From Cognatazoarcus sp050303815 (GTDB lineage: Bacteria > Pseudomonadota > Gammaproteobacteria > Burkholderiales > Rhodocyclaceae), in the NCBI GenBank assembly GCA_050303815.1, contig JBNLCM010000182.1:1-64000 (forward strand): a DNA stretch of 64,000 nt, read 5' to 3'. How positions within the stretch are numbered: position 1 is the stretch's first letter; each line of letters starts with the position of its first letter. The notes beneath the pieces are model-generated. The model worked only from the letters and a program-made list of their open reading frames with translations. It had not been told where the DNA came from and did no database searches. Shown in pieces: positions 16,576 through 26,547 of the stretch. The position numbers and the translations under genes are program-made.

Positions 16576-19068
16576 ATGGACATCAAGACGCACCTGAAGG
16601 CCTGCCAGCAGGCAATACGCGACGGCCATCTCAGCGAGGCCGAGGCGCACTGCCGCGCCGCGCTGGACATCGACCCCGACTCCCCGTCGGCGCTCAACCT
16701 GATCGGCATCCTTCACCGCCGCGCGGGGCGCCTCGCCGACGCCGAGCGGGCCATGGCGCGCGCGCTGGACCTCGCGCCCGACAATGCGGCGCTGACCCGC
16801 AACCTGGGCCTGGTCGAGCTGTCGCGCGGCAAGACCGAGCAGGCAATGGAGCACTTGCGCAGGGCCGTTTCTCTCCAGCCGGATGTCGTCGAGGGGCACC
16901 TGGGCCTGGCGCGCGCCTGTGCCCGACTCGGCCTGCTTGAGGAGGCGCTGCGGCATTTTTCGAGGGCCCGCTCGCTCGCGCCGGACAGCCCCGAGATCCC
17001 GCTGCGCATGGGCCGGCTACTGCTCCGCGCCGGCCAACCCGGCGCGGCGGCGGAGTCCTTCGGTGCCAGCCTGGCCCTGAAAGCCAGCCCGGAAGCCCTC
17101 ACCGGCCTCGCCGAGGCGGCCGTCGCGCGCGGCGCCCATGCGGAAGCCGAATCCCTGTGCCGACAGGCCCTCGCCCTCGACGCCGGGCACGCGGACGCCA
17201 TGGCTGCGCTCGCCGCCGCCCTGTTCGCCGGGCACCGCCCCGACGAGGCCCGTCAGGTCTGCGAGGACACCCTGGCACGGGACCCGGGCCACGTCGCGGC
17301 GCTCGGGCAACTCGCCCGCATTCAGCGTGCCTTGGGCGACTGGAGCGCTGCCGAAGAGACCTACCGGTGCGCCCGCGCGCTCTCGCCAACCCGTCCCGAC
17401 CTGGTCGCCGGCCACGCCCGGGTCCTGATTGCGCTCGGGCAAGACCGGCCGGGCTGGGATCTGCTCGACAGCCTGGCCGAGCCGACGAACGCCCCCCATG
17501 CCCCATCCTGCCCGCGCTGGAACGGCGAGGCCATCGACGGGCGGACGCTTCTGCTGACCGCAGCCAGCGCGGCCGAGGCCATCCAGTTCTGCCGTTATGC
17601 CAGTCCGCTGCAACGTCTCGGCGCCCGCGTCATCGTCCGGGCCCCTGTCGGGGTGCTGGACATCATTGCAACGGCCCATGGCGTTGCGGGCGTCGAACGC
17701 CACGACCGTCCGGGCCGGACACGGTGCGATTTCCACTGTCCGGTCACCGCCCTGCCCCGCCTGGCCGAGCAGGCATCCGACGGCGTACCGACGGAGACCC
17801 CGTACCTGCGGGTGCCGGACAAGGCGCCGCCGAGCTTCATCGGTGGCTTCGACAACGTCAACGTCGGGATCGCCTGGCGGAGCGACCGCGGCGATCCGGC
17901 CTGCAGCCTCCCGCTCCACCTGATCGAACCTGCGATGCGCATGCACGGCGTGCGCTTCCATGCCCTGCAGCAGCCCGGCGACGACGACGAAGCCGCGCTG
18001 CTGAAGCAGTGCGAGGTCGGCGTGGCGTCCGATGCGCAGTCCGACCTCGTCGCAACTGCGGCCAGCCTGGCGAGCCTCGACCTCCTGATCACGGCCGACA
18101 CCGCCGTGGCACATCTCGCCGCGGCGCTCGGGCGACCGACCTGGCTGCTGAGCCATTTCGATATCGACTGGATCTGGCAGGCCCGCGGCCAGGTGACGCC
18201 CTGGTATCCGACGATGCGCATCTTCCGGCAGCGGGCCTACGACGACTGGCTCGCGGTCACGGGACAACTGGTGATTGAACTCGCGCGCCTGGTCGGCGGC
18301 GAACTGGCGCTCCCCCACCCGTCGGAAGGCGACGAGGTCCGCCCCAACACCGACTTCCCCGCGGCACCGGCACGCATGCGGCACCCTGGGCACCCCGGCA
18401 CGGTGCGTCGCCCCACCCCGCTGGGGTCGCTCGAGTTCGCCCTCGCAGACCAGGACGAGACCCGGGCGCTCGACCTGTATGGCGAATGCTGCCGGTCGCG
18501 TACCCAGATCCTCGAGCGCCTCCTGCATCGCGGCGACACGGTCTTTATCGGCGGCGCGGGCTTCGGCGGACTCGCATTGGCCCTCGCGCGCCGGGTGGGC
18601 GAAAGCGGTCGGGTGATCGCCTGGGAACCAGACGAGACCGAACGCGCACGGCTGGCCCGCAACCGGGAGACCACCCGCTTGCCACAGGTCGAGATCCTCG
18701 ACGCGCTGGCGGCCAACGCCACGGACAGCGACGGCACCGGTCAACCCAAACTGCTGATCATCGACCTCGCCCGCGTCGACGAGCCGACGCTCGCCCGCCT
18801 CGCCCCCCGGGTCGACGCCGCGCGGACGCTGATCTACCTGCTTAACGCCGGGCGCGGCTCGCGCTGGCTGGCCGCCATCGGCTACCGGGCGCTTCCCCAT
18901 CGCCCCCTGCTGTTCGTGCCCGACAACCCCGCCGGCGTTACGCGCAATGTGTTTGGCGATCGCCGCGCGGCCGACCTGCTCGGCTGCCCGCTGGCGCTGA
19001 CCCGCGAGGTGAGCGCGCTCGTGCGGGACCTGCTCGACGTGCCCGAGGCGCCGTCGGAGACCGGGTAA
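16576..19068 (+). CDS. TPR protein with GT9-like and FkbM-like domains
   Basis: An 830-residue cytoplasmic fusion. Residues 1-310 are about nine tetratricopeptide repeats (for example ALDIDPDSPSALNLIGILHR). Residues 310-560 resemble the C-terminal half of glycosyltransferase family 9/O-GlcNAc-transferase-like proteins (VGIAWRSDRGDPACSLPLHL, LLITADTAVAHLAAALGRPTW). Residues 620-800 look like a Rossmann methyltransferase of FkbM type (IGGAGFGGLALALARRVGES, then VIAWEPDE). TPR-glycosyltransferases of this style often modify flagellin or other proteins. No partner is evident: the neighbours are a kinase/phosphatase and a MORN protein. Domain order is clear; function is inferred. Confidence 0.7.
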   Translation: MDIKTHLKACQQAIRDGHLSEAEAHCRAALDIDPDSPSALNLIGILHRRAGRLADAERAMARALDLAPDNAALTRNLGLVELSRGKTEQAMEHLRRAVSLQPDVVEGHLGLARACARLGLLEEALRHFSRARSLAPDSPEIPLRMGRLLLRAGQPGAAAESFGASLALKASPEALTGLAEAAVARGAHAEAESLCRQALALDAGHADAMAALAAALFAGHRPDEARQVCEDTLARDPGHVAALGQLARIQRALGDWSAAEETYRCARALSPTRPDLVAGHARVLIALGQDRPGWDLLDSLAEPTNAPHAPSCPRWNGEAIDGRTLLLTAASAAEAIQFCRYASPLQRLGARVIVRAPVGVLDIIATAHGVAGVERHDRPGRTRCDFHCPVTALPRLAEQASDGVPTETPYLRVPDKAPPSFIGGFDNVNVGIAWRSDRGDPACSLPLHLIEPAMRMHGVRFHALQQPGDDDEAALLKQCEVGVASDAQSDLVATAASLASLDLLITADTAVAHLAAALGRPTWLLSHFDIDWIWQARGQVTPWYPTMRIFRQRAYDDWLAVTGQLVIELARLVGGELALPHPSEGDEVRPNTDFPAAPARMRHPGHPGTVRRPTPLGSLEFALADQDETRALDLYGECCRSRTQILERLLHRGDTVFIGGAGFGGLALALARRVGESGRVIAWEPDETERARLARNRETTRLPQVEILDALAANATDSDGTGQPKLLIIDLARVDEPTLARLAPRVDAARTLIYLLNAGRGSRWLAAIGYRALPHRPLLFVPDNPAGVTRNVFGDRRAADLLGCPLALTREVSALVRDLLDVPEAPSETG

Positions 19069-19094
19069 ACTGGGGCCACCGAGCCCGAACCGCC

Positions 19095-20843
19095 ATGAGC
19101 ATTCCCGTCCACCGCCTCGTCAGCCGACTGTTCCTGTGCGCCGCCGCCTGCGCCCTGCCAGCGCTCGGCGCGACGGTCTCCACGCCGGACGGGGGCACCT
19201 ATACCGGCCCCCTGAAGGCAGGCCGCCTTCACGGCGAGGGACGCATCGAGTGGGAGAGCGGGGCGTACTACGAAGGCGCGTTCGCCGACGGCCAGATGTC
19301 TGGCCGGGGCCGTCTCGTGCAGCCGGACGGGAGTGTCAGCGAAGGCGTCTTCCGCCACGGCTCGCTGAATGGCGAAGGGCGCCTGCAGATGCCCGACGGC
19401 TCGGTCTATTCCGGCTGGTTCCGGCACGGCGTGCTGCATGGCCGGGGGCGCTATTCGGGCCCCGAAGGCGAGTACGAAGGCAGCTTCCGGGAGGGTCGCC
19501 TCTCGGGCCGCGGCGAATTGAGCACGCCGGCCGGCGCGCGCTACCGGGGGGAGTTCAAGGCAGGCCGCTTCGAGGGCAAGGGGCGCTTCGAGACGGCGAC
19601 GGGCGAGGTTTACGAGGGCGAGTTCCTGGCGGATGAGTTCACCGGCAAGGGCCGCGCGAGCCGGCCGGACGGCAGTCGCCACGAGGGCAGTTTTCGCAAC
19701 TGGCTGCCCGACGGACCCGGCCGGTTTACCGCGCCTGACGGCACGGTCTTCGAGGGCCTCTTCGAAGGCGGCGCGATGACCGGCCATGGCCGCATCGCCT
19801 ATCCCGGCGGGAGCGTCTATGAAGGCCGGATCGAGGGCTGGCTACCCGAAGGCGAGGGCGAGCTGCGCTTTGCCAACGGCGATCACTACGTGGGTCATTT
19901 CAGCGCGGGCGAGTTCGATGGCGACGGTGTGATGACCCTCGCCAGACCGATCGACGGCCAGCAGACCATCGAGGGCCGCTGGGCCAGCGGACAGGCCATG
20001 GACCCCCTCGCCGAACGCATGCGCCTCGAGAGCATGGAGCAACTGATCTATGGCGAGGACGAGCGCCTCGGCCAGGCCATCGCCGGCCTCGCGGCCGGCG
20101 ACCCCGGCGCCGTCGAGCTGTATCTGTTGACGGTAGCCGGGGACGGCAGCCAGGAGGTCTTTCGGCGCGAGACGGCCTATGTACGGCGCCAGTTCGACGC
20201 CCGCTTCGGCACCGAGGGCCGATCCCTGAGCCTGACCAACACGCGGCAACTGCCTCGGGCGGAGCCGGTCGCGACGCGGACGAGCATTCGCCGCGCCATC
20301 ATGGGCATGGCCGCGGCAATGAACCGGGAGCAGGACATCCTGTTCCTCTACCTGTCCAGCCATGGCTCCCCCGACCACGCGCTGTCCCTGACCCAGCCCC
20401 AGTTCGACCTGCCCGACATCGATGCCGCCGAGCTGGCGCAGATCCTGCGCGATTCGGGTATCCGCTGGCGCGTCGTCGTGGTCTCTGCCTGCTATTCGGG
20501 GGGGTTCATGGGCCCGCTCGACGACCCGGGTACGCTGCTGATCACCGCGGCGCGGCATGACCGCCGCTCTTTCGGCTGCGCCGACGAGAACGACTTCACC
20601 TATTTCGGTCGCGCATTCTTCCAGGATGCCCTGCCCCGCAGCGCGTCTTTCCAGGAGGCCTTCACGGTGGCGCGCCAGCTGATCCGCGAGCGCGAGATCG
20701 CGGTGCTGAAGGCGTCCGGTCAGGTATCGGAGCAGGACTTCTCGCTGCCCCAGATCGTTGCCCCCGCGCCCATCACACGCCACCTGGCCGATTGGTGGCG
20801 CTCGCTGCCCCGCCGCGACGGGGGGCACGCAGCGCGCGACTGA
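19095..20843 (+). CDS. MORN-repeat protein with caspase-like C13 peptidase domain
   Basis: A 582-residue exported protein. A Sec signal peptide (LFLCAAACALPALGA) is followed by about eleven MORN repeats of about 23 residues (pattern GxxYxGxFxxGxxxGxGR, residues 32-285). The C-terminal domain (about 330-560) is of the caspase/legumain superfamily, family C13: catalytic His423 in YLSSHGS and Cys466 in VVSACYSGG. MORN repeats bind lipids or proteins; C13 enzymes include legumain and GPI transamidase. The fusion suggests a periplasmic or surface protease or transpeptidase tethered to an envelope partner. It is 26 bp downstream of the TPR gene and may be cotranscribed. Confidence 0.8.
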   Translation: MSIPVHRLVSRLFLCAAACALPALGATVSTPDGGTYTGPLKAGRLHGEGRIEWESGAYYEGAFADGQMSGRGRLVQPDGSVSEGVFRHGSLNGEGRLQMPDGSVYSGWFRHGVLHGRGRYSGPEGEYEGSFREGRLSGRGELSTPAGARYRGEFKAGRFEGKGRFETATGEVYEGEFLADEFTGKGRASRPDGSRHEGSFRNWLPDGPGRFTAPDGTVFEGLFEGGAMTGHGRIAYPGGSVYEGRIEGWLPEGEGELRFANGDHYVGHFSAGEFDGDGVMTLARPIDGQQTIEGRWASGQAMDPLAERMRLESMEQLIYGEDERLGQAIAGLAAGDPGAVELYLLTVAGDGSQEVFRRETAYVRRQFDARFGTEGRSLSLTNTRQLPRAEPVATRTSIRRAIMGMAAAMNREQDILFLYLSSHGSPDHALSLTQPQFDLPDIDAAELAQILRDSGIRWRVVVVSACYSGGFMGPLDDPGTLLITAARHDRRSFGCADENDFTYFGRAFFQDALPRSASFQEAFTVARQLIREREIAVLKASGQVSEQDFSLPQIVAPAPITRHLADWWRSLPRRDGGHAARD

Positions 20844-20879
20844 TCGGCGCCGTCGGGCCTGTCCCTGCCGCCTGCGGCC

Positions 20880-22265
<1,386 letters not shown>

Positions 22266-22331
22266 TGTCGGTCCCTGCCCGTCCGTTCCGCCCTACCCGC
22301 CCTTCGTTCGCGTGGACGGCTATCGCCAAAA

Positions 22332-22346
22332 TGGGATTTTTTCCCA
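22332..22346. promoter_or_regulatory. TGGGA-N5-TCCCA palindrome at the regulator promoter
   Basis: TGGGA-TTTTT-TCCCA is a perfect 5-bp inverted repeat. It covers about +1 to +15 of the predicted regulator transcript, a position suited to autorepression, and lies about 308 bp upstream of the glycan-operon sigma-54 start. The same palindrome recurs at 22643, 41970 and, with longer arms, 42073. Confidence 0.6.
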
Positions 22347-22353
22347 CGATCGT

Positions 22354-22382
22354 TTTATATACCAACAGCCTGCCGAAATCAA
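22354..22382 (-). promoter_or_regulatory. Sigma-70-like promoter of the response regulator
   Basis: On the minus strand TTGATT (22382-22377), 17 bp, then TATAAA (22359-22354). Transcription would start at about 22347, right at the edge of the palindrome at 22332-22346, leaving an 82-nt leader before the regulator ATG. Confidence 0.45.
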
Positions 22383-22531
22383 TGCTGCCCGCCGCCATCA
22401 GGCGCTTGCAGGGTCAACACGCGCCCCACGCCGTCTATTCCATTCGCCATATGTGACTTTCAGTGACGTTCGCGTGGAGGTCCTGGGTCCGCCCACTGTA
22501 TCCCCCACCGCGGGCTTCCACACCAAGAATT

Positions 22532-22546
22532 TGGGGATCTCCCCCA
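22532..22546. promoter_or_regulatory. Degenerate palindrome, possible enhancer of the glycan operon
   Basis: TGGG-N7-CCCA in the context TGGGGATCTCCCCCA keeps the outer four bases and spacing of the TGGGA-N5-TCCCA palindrome but deviates at two inner positions. It is centred about 108 bp before the predicted sigma-54 start, a typical activator distance. Confidence 0.35.
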
Positions 22547-22620
22547 CCGGCAGCGGATGTCGATTCTGTGACGTATTCATTAAACCTTTCTTTTCAACGC
22601 ATTACAGAGACCGGCACAAG

Positions 22621-22636
22621 TGGCTCAGCTCTTGCA
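22621..22636 (+). promoter_or_regulatory. Sigma-54 promoter of the glycan operon
   Basis: TGGCTCA-N4-CTTGCA with GG at 22622-22623 and GC at 22634-22635, spacing exactly ten. Transcription would begin at about 22647, 76 nt before the first gene. The rest of 22266-22722 holds the regulator promoter and three palindromes described separately; I see no gene there. Confidence 0.65.
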
Positions 22637-22642
22637 TTGAAG

Positions 22643-22657
22643 TGGGACAAGATCCCA
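22643..22657. promoter_or_regulatory. TGGGA-N5-TCCCA palindrome at the glycan-operon start
   Basis: TGGGA-CAAGA-TCCCA, extended by a flanking G-C pair, is a perfect 6-bp inverted repeat centred at about +4 of the predicted sigma-54 transcript. The position would suit repression or a downstream regulatory contact. Arms and spacing are identical to the copies at 22332 and 41970. Confidence 0.6.
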
Positions 22658-22722
22658 CACACAACATCGGCATGCCAGAGAACCGGATGGGATTGGTGGA
22701 AGCCCCCCCACAGGAGAGACTC

Positions 22723-24021
22723 ATGAAACGCGTACTGATCTACTCGCACGACACCTTCGGCCTCGGCAACATCCGTCGAATGCTCGAGATCGCGCGCCAC
22801 CTGGTGGACTGCGACCCCGACCTGTCGGTCCTCATCATCACCGGCTCCCCGATGCTGCACGCCTTCCGGATTCCGGCACGCATCGATTACGTCAAGCTGC
22901 CCTGCCTGGCGCGCAATACCTCAGGGCACTACGGCGCCCGATTCCTGGACATGAACCTCTCGTCCACGGTCCGCCTGCGCGCCAGCATCATCCGCAGCAC
23001 CCTGATCGACTTCGAGCCCAACCTGGTTCTGGTCGACAAGAAGCCGTTCGGCGTCGAGGAGGAACTGACCGACGCGCTGGCGGCCCTGCCCCACGGACAG
23101 GCGCGACCGAAGCTGGTCCTGCTGCTGCGGGACATCCTGGACTGCCCCGAAGCCACCACCCGCATCTGGCGCAAGAATCACTATTTCGAGGCCATCGCGG
23201 CACATTATGACAACGTACTCGTCGTAGGCAACCCGTCGGTCTTCGACCTGCGCACGGAATACGATTTCCCCGAGGCCGCCGGTCGCAAGGTCCGCTATTG
23301 CGGCTATCTCGGACGAAAGGCCGGGAAGCGTACCCGGGCGGAAGTCCGCAGCGAACTGGGGCTCGTCGGTCGGCAGCCGCTGGTGCTCGTCACCCCCGGT
23401 GGCGGCGAGGATGGGCACGCACTGGTGCAGGCCTATGTCGAGGGCCTGGCGGCCCTGCCGGCCTGGCGGCGGCCACGCAGCCACATCGTCTTCGGTCCCG
23501 AGATGGCACCGGAGCTGCGCACCGCGGTGGCGTCCCGGGCCGACGGCCTCGGATGCGTCAGCCACCAGGAGTTCAGCGACGACATGATGTCCCTGATGGA
23601 CGCGTCGGACGTGGTCGTCAGCATGGGCGGCTACAACACCGTCTGCGAACTGCTGACCCTGCGCAAGCGCGCCGTGGTCGTGCCGCGCGTCAGGCCGGTG
23701 CTCGAGCAGGGCATCCGTGCCGAGCGCATGGCGGCGCTCGGCCTCCTGCGCAGCGTGCACCCCGACCAGCTCACTCCGGTGCGCCTGCTCGAGACCGTCG
23801 CCCAGGAGATCGATTCCCTGCACGGCGACGGCAGCAATCCCAACACCCTCCCGCTGGACGGACTCGACGGTGTCGCCGACATCCTGTTCGACCTGATGGA
23901 AGGACGACAGCAGATCCCCGCCCCCGCCCGGACGCCCCGTCGTCCGGCCCGCGCAAGCAACCGGAGCATGCCCACATGGCAGAAATGCACGCCCAGCGTG
24001 GCCCCGTCGGCCTGCTGGTAA
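22723..24021 (+). CDS. MurG-like glycosyltransferase, first gene of glycan operon
   Basis: A 432-residue GT-B enzyme. The N-terminus KRVLIYSHDTFGLGNIRRM and the C-terminal donor-site block VVVSMGGYNTVCELLTL are those of glycosyltransferase family 28-like proteins (MurG relatives). It should transfer a sugar from a nucleotide donor on the cytoplasmic side of the membrane. Start: AGGAGA six bases before ATG 22723; the long upstream open frame is not coding. It is paralogous to the transferase at 33126, which shares the GLGN/GIGH and GYNT motifs. The last 46 bp overlap the next gene. Confidence 0.8.
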   Translation: MKRVLIYSHDTFGLGNIRRMLEIARHLVDCDPDLSVLIITGSPMLHAFRIPARIDYVKLPCLARNTSGHYGARFLDMNLSSTVRLRASIIRSTLIDFEPNLVLVDKKPFGVEEELTDALAALPHGQARPKLVLLLRDILDCPEATTRIWRKNHYFEAIAAHYDNVLVVGNPSVFDLRTEYDFPEAAGRKVRYCGYLGRKAGKRTRAEVRSELGLVGRQPLVLVTPGGGEDGHALVQAYVEGLAALPAWRRPRSHIVFGPEMAPELRTAVASRADGLGCVSHQEFSDDMMSLMDASDVVVSMGGYNTVCELLTLRKRAVVVPRVRPVLEQGIRAERMAALGLLRSVHPDQLTPVRLLETVAQEIDSLHGDGSNPNTLPLDGLDGVADILFDLMEGRQQIPAPARTPRRPARASNRSMPTWQKCTPSVAPSACW

Positions 24022-25247
24022 AAATCTACCCGAAGCTCTCCGAGACCTTCATCCTCGAGGAGATCCTGGGGCTCGAGCGCCTCGGCGAGGAGTTGCACAT
24101 CTTCGCGATGCAGGCGCCGACGGACGAGATCCACCACGACGCCGTGGCACGCGTCGCGGCGCCCGTCACGTACATCCCGGAGGCCACGGCCGCCAACGCC
24201 GTCGCGATCGGTCTCGCCCACATCAGCCTGCTGCTGTACCGGCCCGGCCAGTATCTTTCGGGCATCCGTGCCGCGCTGTCACGGCCCGGAGGCTTCGGCG
24301 ACTTCATGCGTGCAGGCTGGCTGGCGCACAACCTGCTGCGCAAGGGCATCCGCCACCTGCACACCCACTTCATCTCCCGGCCGGCGGATATCGCCGAGCT
24401 GGTGGCGAAGCTCGGCGTGCCGTTCTCAATCTCCGCCCACGCGAAGGACATCTACCTGTCCCGCCCGGAGGACCTCAAGCGCAAGCTCGAAGCCGCCCGC
24501 TTCACGGTGACCTGCACCGAGTACAACCGGCACACGCTCGCAACGATCGCGCCCACGGCCGACGTCCAGCGGATGTACCACGGCGTGGACGCCCATCGGT
24601 TCTGCCGCGGCGAGGACAGCGAACGCGCGTTGCCGCCCCTGGTCCTCGCGGTCGGCCGGTTGCGTGAAAAAAAGGGCTTCGACACCCTCATCGAAGCCTG
24701 CCGGCGGCTTGCCTCGCGCGGCCTCGATTTTCGCTGCGAGATCGTCGGCTATGGCGAAGAAACTGCGCGCCTCGAGCAACAGATCCGGCGGGAAGGCCTG
24801 AGCGGCCGGGTGCGTCTCACCGGCAAGTTGCCGCGGGACGGCGTCATCGAGCGATACAGACGGGCCACGGTCTTCGTGCAGCCCTCCCGCATCGGCCTCG
24901 ACGGCGACCGCGACGGCATCCCGAACGTACTTCTAGAGGCCATGGCGATGGAGCTGCCCGTGGTGTCGACCCGCGTTTCCGGCATTCCCGAAGTGGTCCA
25001 GCACGAACAGACCGGCCTGCTGGTCGACCCGGACCGCCCGGCCGACCTCGCCGACGCGATCGCCCGGCTGTTCGCCGACGCGCCCCTCCGGGCCCGGCTC
25101 GGCCGGGCCGGGCGCCTCACCGTCCAGGCCCACTTCGACAACGACAGAAACCTCAAGCTCCTCAGGAGTCACCTGGAGAATGCCCATGACCGCCCCCGTC
25201 GTGCCCCTCTCGAGACTACAGCCCACCGTAGCGCCGGCCTCTCCTGA
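23976..25247 (+). CDS. Glycosyltransferase family 4
   Basis: A 423-residue GT-B transferase. The motif KLSETFILEEILGLERLG begins the acceptor domain; HTHFISRPADIAELVA and ISAHAKDIY are typical of exopolysaccharide GT4 enzymes. The donor domain has VGRLREKKGFDTLIEA and the EX7E-type block PNVLLEAMAMELPVVST. I place the start at ATG 23976, inside the end of the preceding gene, because GGAG lies nine bases before it and the GT4 fold begins soon after. It shares about the same architecture with the next gene, suggesting duplication. It should add a sugar to the growing glycan in the cytoplasm. Confidence 0.85.
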   Translation: MAEMHAQRGPVGLLVKIYPKLSETFILEEILGLERLGEELHIFAMQAPTDEIHHDAVARVAAPVTYIPEATAANAVAIGLAHISLLLYRPGQYLSGIRAALSRPGGFGDFMRAGWLAHNLLRKGIRHLHTHFISRPADIAELVAKLGVPFSISAHAKDIYLSRPEDLKRKLEAARFTVTCTEYNRHTLATIAPTADVQRMYHGVDAHRFCRGEDSERALPPLVLAVGRLREKKGFDTLIEACRRLASRGLDFRCEIVGYGEETARLEQQIRREGLSGRVRLTGKLPRDGVIERYRRATVFVQPSRIGLDGDRDGIPNVLLEAMAMELPVVSTRVSGIPEVVQHEQTGLLVDPDRPADLADAIARLFADAPLRARLGRAGRLTVQAHFDNDRNLKLLRSHLENAHDRPRRAPLETTAHRSAGLS

Positions 25248-26547
25248 TGCCCCTTGCATCGCCTATGTGATCATGGGGTTTCCGCGCCTGTCGGAGACCT
25301 TCATCACCCACGAGGTCTACCTGCTCGAACAGATGGGCATGCGACTTCGCCTGTTCTCGGTCAAGCGGGAGAACGAGGCCAAGGTGCACCCGGTGGTTCG
25401 GGCGATCCGGGCGCCGCTCCATTACCTCCCCAAGGCCAGCAGCCTGTCGGGCTCGAGCCTTGTCGGATGGCTGCTGCGCAACGCGCCCCGCTTCGCGGGC
25501 GCCCACCTGCGCGTCGCTGCCACGCATCCCCTGCGCTACCTGTCCGTGATGGGCAGCGCCCTGGCGATGAGCTGGCGCTACCGGCGCGGCCCGCTGCGGC
25601 TGCGCAAGGTGTTCATCAAGGAATTCCTGCAGGCCGGCCACATCGCGTCCGAGGTCATCGCCGACCGCAGCATCTCGCACCTGCATGGTCACTTCTGCCA
25701 TGGCGTCACGACGATCACCTGGTTCGCCAGCCGGATGACCGGCGTGCCGTTCAGCTTCACGGCCCATGCCAAGGACATCTACCAGTCCGACCTGAACCCG
25801 GGCGATCTGCTCGAGCGCAAGCTCGATGCCGCCCGCTTCGTGGCCACCTGCACGGCGGCCAATGCGGAGGTCCTCCGCTCCCGCGCCCCTCGTGCCGAGG
25901 TGGTGCACACCATCTACCACGGGCTCGACACCGACTATTTCGCGCCCCTCGTTCCGGACGGCAAGGATCTCCCGATCATCCTGGCGGTTGGGCGTTTCGT
26001 CGAGAAGAAGGGTTTCGAACACCTGGTGGATGCCTGCCATCTGCTCAAGCAGGCGGGCCTGCGTTTCGGCTGCGTCATCGTCGGCGAGCCCGGCAGTGCC
26101 TATGAGCCGATCCGCGACCAGATCGCCCGCCTCGAGCTGGCCGACTGCATCAAGCTGCGCAGCGCAGTCACCCAGGACCAGCTGCGGGAGATCTACCGCC
26201 ACGCACGCGTCTTCGCGCTGCCCTGCCAGGTCATGGAGGATGGCGACCGGGACGGCATTCCGAACGTCCTGGCCGAGGCCATGGCCATGGGGCTCCCCGT
26301 CGTTTCGACACCGATCTCGGGCATCCCGGAACTCATCGACGACGGCGAGCACGGTCTGCTGGTGGAGCCCCGCAACCCCCGCGCGCTGGCCGACGCCCTG
26401 CGCCGCGTGCTGTCGGACAACGCCCTGCAGCAACGCCTGGCGGCCAATGGCCGGGCCCGAATCTGTGCGCGTTTCGACTCCCGCCGCACCACGCTCGAGC
26501 TGCGCGACCTGTTCCTCCAGCATCTGCGACAGGAGGCAGCCGCATGA
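25186..26547 (+). CDS. Glycosyltransferase family 4, paralogue
   Basis: A GT4 enzyme of about 453 residues and close paralogue of the preceding gene: FPRLSETFITHEVYLLEQMG, SFTAHAKDIYQSDLNP, VGRFVEKKGFEHLVDAC and PNVLAEAMAMGLPVVST. The Met at 25186 has GGAG seven bases upstream; an in-frame Met two codons earlier is possible. It overlaps the previous gene by about 60 bp and the next gene by 4 bp, so translation is likely coupled. Together the two enzymes imply at least two distinct glycosidic linkages in the product. Confidence 0.85.
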   Translation: MTAPVVPLSRLQPTVAPASPDAPCIAYVIMGFPRLSETFITHEVYLLEQMGMRLRLFSVKRENEAKVHPVVRAIRAPLHYLPKASSLSGSSLVGWLLRNAPRFAGAHLRVAATHPLRYLSVMGSALAMSWRYRRGPLRLRKVFIKEFLQAGHIASEVIADRSISHLHGHFCHGVTTITWFASRMTGVPFSFTAHAKDIYQSDLNPGDLLERKLDAARFVATCTAANAEVLRSRAPRAEVVHTIYHGLDTDYFAPLVPDGKDLPIILAVGRFVEKKGFEHLVDACHLLKQAGLRFGCVIVGEPGSAYEPIRDQIARLELADCIKLRSAVTQDQLREIYRHARVFALPCQVMEDGDRDGIPNVLAEAMAMGLPVVSTPISGIPELIDDGEHGLLVEPRNPRALADALRRVLSDNALQQRLAANGRARICARFDSRRTTLELRDLFLQHLRQEAAA

